A stretch of 64,000 nt of DNA from AP-15 sp963700185 (lineage in GTDB: Bacteria > Pseudomonadota > Alphaproteobacteria > ATCC43930 > CGMCC-115725). The notes below the pieces were generated by a model. That model made no database searches and was not told where the DNA came from. It saw only the letters and a list, made by a program, of their open reading frames with translations. Position 1 is the stretch's first letter. Every line of letters starts with the position of its first letter. Position numbers and translations under genes: made by a program. The stretch lies in contig CAVOWP010000021.1 in the NCBI GenBank assembly GCA_963700185.1, positions 449,718 through 513,717 on the forward strand, given 5' to 3'. Positions 26,681-33,382 of the stretch are shown here, piece after piece.

Positions 26681-26741
26681 GCGCGTCGAGATGCGCGTCA
26701 GCCTCACGTCAAATGCTAAAAGCCTAAAAATTTGACGAGTA

Positions 26742-26760
26742 TTAGTAAAATTCTTACTAA
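26742..26760. promoter_or_regulatory. TTAGTAA-N5-TTACTAA palindrome, possible operator
   Basis: Perfect 7-bp inverted repeat with a 5-bp centre in an AT-rich pocket. It has the size of a dimeric repressor site. No local gene has an obvious promoter here, so the target is unknown. Confidence 0.4.
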
Positions 26761-26956
26761 CGCTATCACCGAAATGTTGTCGTCGCTGGCCGATTAAAAC
26801 GCGCGCGAGGACCGTGGCGAGGGCCTTAACCCTTCGCGATAGTGATTTTCGCTTCTGATGGAAGTACGGCAGGACCCAGTTGCTGGACTGATCGAGCGGC
26901 TGTCACGACCGGTACCGCACGCGCGACTGCTCACCGTAGGCGGCGCAGAGAAAAGG

Positions 26957-27268
26957 TTAAAAACGCGGTTTGGCCAGCCGCGCAGGAGGCGTATCGCGAT
27001 AGATCTGCAGTCGGGTCACTCGCAGACCCGCGACCCCGTGGGTGTCGATCGCGCGCTGCCAAGCGAGGAACTCTTCTACGGAAAGCTCATAGCGACGGCA
27101 AACCTCTTCCAGACTGATGGCGCCGCTCCGCACCGCATTGACCACCACTGCCTTGCGCCGGGCTACCCAGCGCTTCGTGTCAGGAGGCGGCAAATCCATC
27201 GCGGTGGCGCCGGCGCACGCAATGAGTTCCTCTCCGAGCAATTCGTACATCCTAACGTTGTCGTCCAT
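26957..27268 (-). CDS. sciP: SciP-type DUF1153 cell-cycle regulator
   Basis: 103 residues. The core LPPPDTKRWVARRKAVVV then ISLEEVCRRYELSVEEFLAWQRAIDTHGVAGLR is the DUF1153/SciP signature. In Caulobacter SciP binds DNA and blocks CtrA-activated transcription. Here it stands near cckA, the kinase at the top of the CtrA pathway. The N-terminal extension (MDDNVRMYELLGEEL) is longer than in Caulobacter. No strong Shine-Dalgarno is visible. A CtrA-like box lies 25 bp upstream of the start. Confidence 0.85.
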   Translation of the reverse strand: MDDNVRMYELLGEELIACAGATAMDLPPPDTKRWVARRKAVVVNAVRSGAISLEEVCRRYELSVEEFLAWQRAIDTHGVAGLRVTRLQIYRDTPPARLAKPRF

Positions 27269-27292
27269 GGCGGCATAGTAGAGCGAGAGGCC

Positions 27293-27307
27293 TTAAGGAA
27301 GCCCTAA
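27293..27307. promoter_or_regulatory. Possible CtrA box upstream of sciP
   Basis: TTAA-N7-CTAA, one mismatch from the TTAA-N7-TTAA CtrA consensus, 25 bp upstream of the sciP ATG on its strand. A single near-match of this size can occur by chance. Confidence 0.3.
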
Positions 27308-27541
27308 GTGGAAAGCTTGGTAGCGCACTCTATTTTTCTTGAACCGGAGCCGCTGTTGCAAAACCAAATCAAGGGTCGGCACTGGCGGGCCGTGAGCCCC
27401 AGGCCATCCTCCGCCCGGTTGAGCGGAGGTTACCGAAAGCTCAGCCAAATCAAGCATCTCGATCTGATTCTCCGGCTTGATGCGGAGAGACCCGATTCAT
27501 ATACTCCGCGCCGCTTCGTTCACGGAGTTTCGGGGAGACCG

Positions 27542-27958
27542 ATGCGTCCGTCACTACCGCCAGGTTACCATCCCTCCGATGCTGAAGAATTCATGAACCC
27601 TCTTCAGATCGAATATTTTCGGCAAAAGCTGTTGCGCTGGCGAGCTCAGTTGCTGGCCGAGTCCTCGGATACGCTGCAGCACCTGAAGGAAGAGAGTTTG
27701 CTCAAACCCGATCTCACGGACCGCGCTTCGCTCGAAACAGAGCGCGCGATCGAACTGCGCACCCGCGCGCGCGAGCGCAAACTGATCTCCAAGATCGAAG
27801 CGGCGCTCCATCGGATAGATGACGGCACCTACGGTTATTGCGAAGAGACAGACGAACCGATCGGCATCCGTCGTCTCGAAGCCCGGCCGATCGCCACCCT
27901 CAGCATCGAAGCCCAGGAGCGGCACGAGCGGATGGAACGCACGCACCGCGACGACTGA
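27542..27958 (+). CDS. dksA: RNA polymerase-binding transcription factor DksA
   Basis: 138 residues from the ATG at 27542 (LPPGYHPSDAEEFMNPLQIEYFRQKL start), preceded by GGGGAG. The coiled-coil tip segment LTDRASLETERAIELRTR is canonical, including the two conserved acidic residues used to act with ppGpp. The zinc-finger region keeps only the first Cys (YGYCEETDEPIG); the partner positions are Thr/Ser, so zinc is probably not bound in the classical way. The frame is open upstream but not DksA-like. Confidence 0.93.
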   Translation: MRPSLPPGYHPSDAEEFMNPLQIEYFRQKLLRWRAQLLAESSDTLQHLKEESLLKPDLTDRASLETERAIELRTRARERKLISKIEAALHRIDDGTYGYCEETDEPIGIRRLEARPIATLSIEAQERHERMERTHRDD

Positions 27959-28148
27959 TGGGCCGATCCCTTCCTGTCGACTTGAGGAAGTTCAACCCCG
28001 CGCTGTGCATCGCCGGCAAACGCAGGGGCATCATCCGAGTAATTCCCTAGCATTGCGGTCGAAATCGATTGAGATCGCGCGCCGCTTCCCCATCTGCGAC
28101 AGCAGATTGCGTGACAATGCCTGTCACTCGGATGCCGCTGTCACTCGG

Positions 28149-30818
28149 ATGCAGCCGATGGTCGCCAAAGGGGTGCGGGCCGATGGGTGGGCCGGTCGGA
28201 TGGGCGGGCGCTCAAAGGCTTCGTGGATCCGCTGTCCGGCGGTAGCGAGCTTGGTCCTGGTCGCTGTCGCGATCGCACTCGAAATTTCCCGGATGACTCG
28301 ACTTATTGCGGCTGGGCCTGCCGAGACGGCGACAATTGTAATGCTCGGCTTTGCCGGGCTCGCAGCCCTAGCCAGCTACAAGGCAATAATAGCGCTTGCG
28401 GCTCGCCTCGAAATGTTGAGTTGGGCGCTCGATTCGGTACCCGAGGCACAAATGATCGCGGCGGCGGACGATCGTATCCAATATGCCAACCGCGCTTTCC
28501 GGGAACTCTTCCCGAGCGTAAACGAGTCGCCCCTGGATCTCGTCAGGCAAGCCCTATGCACGGACGCAGAATCCGAGGCGCAATTTCGCCGGCTCCGCGG
28601 CCGTGCCGCCGCAGGCGTCCCGGCGACTGCAATCCTTTCTGTGGGCCAGACATCGACTGGTGGGCCCGGCCACTTGAAGCTCAGGATAGACCCGATCGCG
28701 GGTTATCCGGGATTTAGCTACTGGAGCGTTGGGGATGTCAGTGCATCTCATCGATCCGAAGCCGCGCTCCGGGAGGAGCGGAACATTCTAGCCAGCCTTC
28801 TAGACAATGCGCCGGTCGGATTTTATTCTGTCGATGACACCGGACATTTCCGCTTTATAGACCGGACACTGGCGCAGTGGCTCGGCAGCACTCCCTCTGA
28901 ACTCTTGGCTGGCAGCGTTCGGTTGACTGATTTTTTGGCCTGCCCGCCAGCTGCCGGGTCACCGGCCTGGAGCCCGTTTCGTGGACAGAAGGTTGGGCCA
29001 CAACGGGGCGAGGTTGTGCTCAAGACGCGTCAGGGTCGGATTGTGCCCGCCTGGATCGGGCAGAACGTCGTCGGATCGGGCGCCAAGCTGCGTACACGCT
29101 CAGTTGTGTGCGATTTGACGCCCGAGCGCGAGTGGAAGACTGCCCTCAGATCGTTCGAACGGTTTCGGCGTTGTTTTGCCAACGCCCCGGTGGGTATCGC
29201 GTTGCTCGACCGTACCGGTCGGTTCGAGGAGGCGAACCGCACGGTCGGTGAGCTGTTCGGCGCCACACCCCAATATCTGAAAGGACGGCAGCTAATCGAA
29301 TTGTTGAACGCGAAGGACCGCGACCTCATTGCCGCGAAGCTCGCCGCGGCTGCCGATGGGCCGGCAGATCCCGAGGCGGTCGAGGTCCGGCCGATGCGGC
29401 CGGGCGATAAGACCCTGGTCCTGTTCGTCGGCCGGCTCGACGACCCCGAGGATGGGACGCTTCGCCCCGACGCCGGCACTGGGGATGCCAGCACTCGGGA
29501 TGCCAGCACTCGGGATGCCAGCACTCGGGATGCCAGCACTCGGGATGCCAGCACTCGGGATACCAGCACTCGGGATACCGGCACTCGGGATGAACCGGGT
29601 GCGGGGCTTACCCTCCATTTCATCGATGTTACCGAGCAGAAGAACCTTGAGATCCAATTCGCGCAATCGCAAAAGATGCAAGCCATTGGACAGCTCGCCG
29701 GCGGCGTCGCCCATGATTTCAACAACCTGCTGACAGCGATGATCGGGTTTTGCGATCTGCTGCTGCTGCGCACGCCACCGAGCGACCCGTCCTTCGCTGA
29801 CATCATGCAGATCAAGCAAAATGCGAACCGGGCCGCCAATCTCGTGCGGCAGCTACTAGCCTTTTCACGACAGCAAACGTTGCAGCCGCGGGTGCTCAAT
29901 ATTACCGATATCCTCTACGAATTGCGGCATTTGATTGAACGACTGATCGGGGAACACATCGACCTCGAGGTCGTGCATGGGCGCGATCTCGGCCTTGTAA
30001 AGGTCGACCAGGGCCAGTTCGAACAGGTGATGATCAATCTCGCGGTGAATGCGCGCGACGCGATGCCGCGCGGCGGCACCCTCACTATTCGCACCGCAAA
30101 TGTTCACCAGGAGCGTCAATTGCGACGAGGGCACGAGTCTATGCCGGCCGGCGACTACGTGCTGATCGAGATGACGGATACCGGGATTGGTATCCCGAAG
30201 GAGAACCTGGCTCGCATTTTCGACCCTTTTTTTTCGACCAAACAAGTCGGCTCCGGAACTGGCCTCGGTCTGTCGACGGTCTACGGCATCGTCAAGCAAA
30301 CAGGAGGTTTTGTTTTCGTGAGCAGCGCGCCGAGCCAAGGCGCGGTTTTTCAGATTTATCTGCCGCGCTGCGAGCCGGCGGATGCGGCAAAGCTTGCGCA
30401 GTCCGACATAGGTGAAGTCGCCGCAGTTAAGGATTTGACCGGGCATGGTACGATCATGCTCGTTGAGGATGACGAACCGGTCAGGATCTTCGGCGCCCGC
30501 GCTCTGCGCAACAAAGGGTACAAGGTGATAGAGGCGAGAAGTGGCGAAGCAGCGCTCGATTTGATCCGCAACGCCGCAGAGCCGATTAATCTGCTGATCA
30601 CCGATGTAGTCATGCCGCATATGGACGGGCCCGGGCTCGTCCGCGAAGTGCGGGAGATAAACGCGGAAATGAAAGTGATCTTCATTTCGGGGTATACCGA
30701 GGACGCATTCCGTCAGCGTCTCGACAGCGACGTCGGTATCGAGTTTCTACCCAAGCCGTTCAGTTTGAAGGAACTCGCGGCCAAGGTGCGAGATGTACTC
30801 GCCGCGGGGGTCGCGTAA
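28149..30818 (+). CDS. cckA: CckA hybrid histidine kinase of the CtrA pathway
   Basis: Membrane hybrid kinase that feeds phosphate through ChpT to CtrA. There are two N-terminal helices (about residues 30-48 and 55-75), then PAS-like sensor regions at about 80-200, 215-330 and 340-480. A HisKA follows with His522 in GGVAHDFNNLLTAMIGF, then an ATPase domain (NLAVNARDAMP, DTGIGIP, GSGTGLGLSTVYGI) and a C-terminal receiver with Asp819 in ITDVVMPHMDGP. The motif set and order match CckA. The start is uncertain: ATGs at 28149, 28158 and 28200 all lack a strong ribosome site. A (DASTR)n repeat lies between the last PAS and HisKA. It is followed by recA, as in several relatives. Confidence 0.9.
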   Translation: MQPMVAKGVRADGWAGRMGGRSKASWIRCPAVASLVLVAVAIALEISRMTRLIAAGPAETATIVMLGFAGLAALASYKAIIALAARLEMLSWALDSVPEAQMIAAADDRIQYANRAFRELFPSVNESPLDLVRQALCTDAESEAQFRRLRGRAAAGVPATAILSVGQTSTGGPGHLKLRIDPIAGYPGFSYWSVGDVSASHRSEAALREERNILASLLDNAPVGFYSVDDTGHFRFIDRTLAQWLGSTPSELLAGSVRLTDFLACPPAAGSPAWSPFRGQKVGPQRGEVVLKTRQGRIVPAWIGQNVVGSGAKLRTRSVVCDLTPEREWKTALRSFERFRRCFANAPVGIALLDRTGRFEEANRTVGELFGATPQYLKGRQLIELLNAKDRDLIAAKLAAAADGPADPEAVEVRPMRPGDKTLVLFVGRLDDPEDGTLRPDAGTGDASTRDASTRDASTRDASTRDASTRDTSTRDTGTRDEPGAGLTLHFIDVTEQKNLEIQFAQSQKMQAIGQLAGGVAHDFNNLLTAMIGFCDLLLLRTPPSDPSFADIMQIKQNANRAANLVRQLLAFSRQQTLQPRVLNITDILYELRHLIERLIGEHIDLEVVHGRDLGLVKVDQGQFEQVMINLAVNARDAMPRGGTLTIRTANVHQERQLRRGHESMPAGDYVLIEMTDTGIGIPKENLARIFDPFFSTKQVGSGTGLGLSTVYGIVKQTGGFVFVSSAPSQGAVFQIYLPRCEPADAAKLAQSDIGEVAAVKDLTGHGTIMLVEDDEPVRIFGARALRNKGYKVIEARSGEAALDLIRNAAEPINLLITDVVMPHMDGPGLVREVREINAEMKVIFISGYTEDAFRQRLDSDVGIEFLPKPFSLKELAAKVRDVLAAGVA
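29472..29591 (+). repeat. 15-bp in-frame tandem repeat in cckA, eight units
   Basis: Unit GCCAGCACTCGGGAT, encoding Ala-Ser-Thr-Arg-Asp. There are five perfect units, one diverged unit before and two after (AGTGD, then TSTRD and TGTRD). It forms a flexible charged insert of about 40 residues within the last PAS domain, ahead of the HisKA. Unit length is a multiple of three, so expansion or contraction keeps the frame. Confidence 0.95.
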
Positions 30819-30845
30819 AGCGCTTGTTTTGGTATTGCGCCGCCC

Positions 30846-30860
30846 GAACAAAAGGTGTAC
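30846..30860. promoter_or_regulatory. Candidate alphaproteobacterial SOS (LexA) box before recA
   Basis: GAAC-N7-GTAC, 63 bp upstream of the recA ATG. The alphaproteobacterial LexA consensus is GAAC-N7-GAAC, so there is one mismatch. Confidence 0.5.
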
Positions 30861-30923
30861 ACGCGGCAGCCTCCGGGCCGCGTTGCACGGCATCACCGGA
30901 TGTGGAATAAGGAGGATGGACCA

Positions 30924-31991
30924 ATGCAGACCGCGTTGCGTCTCGTGGACAAGGAAGCAATGGACAAGCAGCGGGCTTTGGACGCGGCGCTCGGGCAAAT
31001 AGAACGCGCCTTCGGCAAAGGCTCGATCATGAAGTTGGGATCGCGCGAGGCGGCCGCCGACACCGAGGTAATATCGACCGGATCTTTGGGTCTCGATATC
31101 GCGCTCGGCATCGGCGGGCTACCGCGCGGGCGGATCATTGAGATTTACGGGCCGGAGAGTTCCGGCAAGACGACGCTTGCTCTGCATGTCATTGGCGAAG
31201 CGCAGCGCCGCGGCGGCACCTGCGCCTTCATCGACGCCGAGCACGCGCTCGACCCGGCCTATGCCCGCAAGCTCGGCGTCAATGTCGACGATTTGCTGAT
31301 TTCCCAGCCCGATGCCGGCGAGCAGGCGCTCGAGATAACCGATACGTTGGTCCGCTCGGGCGCCATCGATGTCCTCGTTATCGATTCGGTGGCGGCCCTC
31401 GTGCCGCGCGCCGAACTCGAAGGCGAAATGGGCGACAGCCATATGGGTCTGCACGCCCGGCTGATGAGCCAGGCCTTGCGCAAGCTGACGGGCTCGATCT
31501 CCCGGTCCCGCGCAATGGTCATCTTCATCAATCAGATCCGCCACAAGATCGGCGTGATGTTCGGCAATCCGGAGACCACGACGGGCGGCAACGCCCTCAA
31601 ATTCTACGCCTCCGTCCGTCTCGATATTCGGCGCATCGGCGCGATTAAGGAGCGTGATCAGGTCATCGGCAATCAGACACGCGTCAAGGTTGTCAAGAAC
31701 AAGATGGCGCCGCCTTTCAAGGTTGTCGATTTCGATATCATGTACGGCGAGGGAATATCGAAGCGCGGCGAATTGATCGATCTGGGCGTTCAGGCGGGCG
31801 TCGTCGAGAAGTCAGGCTCCTGGTTTTCCTACGACGGCCAGCGCATTGGCCAAGGACGTGAAAACGCCAAGGCTCATCTAAAGGAGCATGCCGAGATCGG
31901 CGAGGCGATAGAGCACGCGATGCGCGGCAATGCCGGCCTTGTCGCCGAAGCGATGATGGCCGCCCCGGGAGAAGCTGCAGCCGACGAATAG
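30924..31991 (+). CDS. recA: RecA recombinase
   Basis: 355 residues. Drives strand exchange and LexA self-cleavage. The ATG at 30924 follows GGAGG (30911-30915). Walker A GPESSGKTT, loop L1 (EGEMGDSHMG), Walker B (IDVLVIDSVAALVP) and L2 (GNPETTTGGNALKF) are all present, with an acidic C-terminus. The frame is intact and the length is standard. Confidence 0.98.
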   Translation: MQTALRLVDKEAMDKQRALDAALGQIERAFGKGSIMKLGSREAAADTEVISTGSLGLDIALGIGGLPRGRIIEIYGPESSGKTTLALHVIGEAQRRGGTCAFIDAEHALDPAYARKLGVNVDDLLISQPDAGEQALEITDTLVRSGAIDVLVIDSVAALVPRAELEGEMGDSHMGLHARLMSQALRKLTGSISRSRAMVIFINQIRHKIGVMFGNPETTTGGNALKFYASVRLDIRRIGAIKERDQVIGNQTRVKVVKNKMAPPFKVVDFDIMYGEGISKRGELIDLGVQAGVVEKSGSWFSYDGQRIGQGRENAKAHLKEHAEIGEAIEHAMRGNAGLVAEAMMAAPGEAAADE

Positions 31992-32013
31992 TCGGCCAGT
32001 TCCAGAGAAGCTT

Positions 32014-32565
32014 CTAGTTTCCGGAGGAAATTCGCCGCCCGAAATCATCGCGGTTGGGGTTCGCGGCGGAAGGAGGCGGCTCGACCACCTCGGCCTCGAT
32101 CTGTGGCGGTGCTCGCTGAACCAAGTCGGCAGCGCGGATCCAGAAGCGTTCCAGTCTGCGCAGCGTAACGCTGGTATTCTGCAGATCCTCGGCGGTAAGC
32201 GTCGCCTGCGAAAGCATCTGGCCGTGGCGCTGATGCATCGCGCCCAAGCGGTCCCGCAGTTTGCCCCCTTTTTCGGTCAATCGAACATGGATGGAGCGCC
32301 GGTCGTGCACTGAGCGCTCATGCGCCAGATAGCCGTTCTCGACCATCTTCTTTACGTTGTAGGAGACGTTGGACCCGAGATAACAGCCCCGCAAGGTGAG
32401 CTCGCCCACCGTCATCTCCGCATCCCCAATATTGAACAACATCATTGCCTGAACGTTGTTGATGTCATGAACACGGAGCCCCTCCAGCTCCAGTTTGACG
32501 ACCTCCAGGAATTGACGATGAAGGCGCTCAACCAGCGAAATCACTTCGAGATAGAAGTTGTTCAT
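32014..32565 (-). CDS. ldtR: LdtR-like MarR-family winged-helix regulator
   Basis: 183 residues. The N-terminus (MNNFYLEVISLVERLHRQFLE) and the core (DINNVQAMMLFNIGDAEMTV, RGCYLGSNVSYNVKKMVENGYL, HDRRSIHVRLTEKG) match the LdtR type of MarR regulator that controls L,D-transpeptidase genes in rhizobia and relatives. The recognition helix and the DRRSxxVxLT wing are intact. Its target gene is not in the window. Convergent with recA. Confidence 0.8.
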   Translation of the reverse strand: MNNFYLEVISLVERLHRQFLEVVKLELEGLRVHDINNVQAMMLFNIGDAEMTVGELTLRGCYLGSNVSYNVKKMVENGYLAHERSVHDRRSIHVRLTEKGGKLRDRLGAMHQRHGQMLSQATLTAEDLQNTSVTLRRLERFWIRAADLVQRAPPQIEAEVVEPPPSAANPNRDDFGRRISSGN

Positions 32566-32648
32566 TGCAAACCCCTGGTTCGCCCATCTTTTCCCGGCGT
32601 TGGGCTCGGCGCCGTCTCAAGCGCGAATCTGTCGCCCCGTCTGCATGT

Positions 32649-32960
32649 TCATGCCGGGGCTACGCCGAGATCCGTCAAAAAAACGTCCTTTCCCAGGATC
32701 TCGCTCCAGCCTCTTCGCGCCGGTACCGGAAAATCGAGAGAGACCTTTGTCTCTTTCTGCAGCGCGCTGGCGATTGTCGGGCGCCCGCCATGACGGCCGA
32801 TCAGCTTACTTACAATAGTCAAGCCGAGGCCCAACCCTTCGTAGGGTCGAGCGAACCCGCTGGCGATCTGGCCGAATGACTGGACCGTCAGTGCAACTTC
32901 TTCGGGGGTTATGCCGATCCCGGCATCGGCCACACTGCCATAAAAATAGAGGCGAAAAGT
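32649..32960 (-). pseudogene. Histidine kinase ATPase-domain fragment
   Basis: Only the end of a HATPase domain is present: ADAGIGITPEE (G1 box), FGQIASGFARPYEGLGLGLTIVSKLI (F and G2 boxes) and the last strands. There is no N box, His box or sensor part upstream; the frame is lost beyond the G1 region. It is a 5'-truncated remnant between ldtR and the hybrid kinase operon. Confidence 0.75.
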
Positions 32961-33077
32961 GCTGTCATTTCAATGGCAAGATTGTCGTTCCGGGACGGCC
33001 CGTGGGCCGGGCTCGGCAACCATGAACACCGGCTCATGAACCCTTTCTCCGAGGCCCGTGTTCATGGGTTCCAGGCT

Positions 33078-33094
33078 CGCGGGCGAAGCCCGCG
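33078..33094. repeat. REP-like palindrome
   Basis: CGCGGGC-GAA-GCCCGCG inside the often repeated alphaproteobacterial intergenic context GGTTCCAGGCTCGCGGGCG. It lies at the decayed end of the response-regulator remnant. Confidence 0.6.
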
Positions 33095-33179
33095 CCCCGG
33101 AATCACCCTAAGAAATGATAGACCTATTTCATCCCAGATGGTGCACGCCTCGCTTCGGCGTGCTGTGAGTTTCACCCGA

Positions 33180-33307
33180 AGAGAGGCGTCGCGGGGCCCG
33201 TCGACGATCTCGAACCCGGCGGGCTCGAGAGCCTGCCGATGGAGAAAGCGCTCCATCTCGTCGCCATCGACGACCAGCGCGACGGAATCGGTACGCTTAT
33301 CATCCAT
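33180..33307 (-). pseudogene. Response-regulator N-terminal fragment
   Basis: MDDKRTDSVALVVDGDEMER and then FLHRQALEPAGFEIVDGP resemble the first beta-strand, acidic pair and first helix of a receiver domain. The similarity ends at about 33190 and no phosphoacceptor Asp follows. It begins about 70 bp after the hybrid kinase stop on the same strand and was probably a third gene of that operon before truncation. Confidence 0.55.
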
Positions 33308-33382
33308 TTGGCATCAGGCGACTTGGCATCAGGCGACTTGGCATCAGGCGACTTGGCATCGGGCAACTCGGTATCAGGCGAC
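33308..33382 (-). repeat. 15-bp tandem repeat at the 3' end of the hybrid kinase gene
   Basis: Unit TTGGCATCAGGCGAC on the plus strand: three perfect and two diverged copies. It spans the kinase stop codon (33374-33376) and runs to the start of the response-regulator fragment. One minus-strand frame reads as Ser-Pro-Asp-Ala-Lys repeats, but that frame is not the kinase frame. Confidence 0.9.

Larger units (their letters stand above)
26195..26956. other. 762-bp gap between sciP and the heparinase-like gene
   Basis: No convincing gene. An AT-rich stretch at about 26330-26400 would lie upstream of the heparinase-like gene and may hold its promoter, and 26700-26790 is also AT-rich. Two perfect palindromes (26660-26680 and 26742-26760) are listed separately. 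Confidence 0.5.

Noticed and set aside
29472..29591. Possible CRISPR array
   Set aside because: The 15-bp units are contiguous without spacers and lie in frame within cckA.
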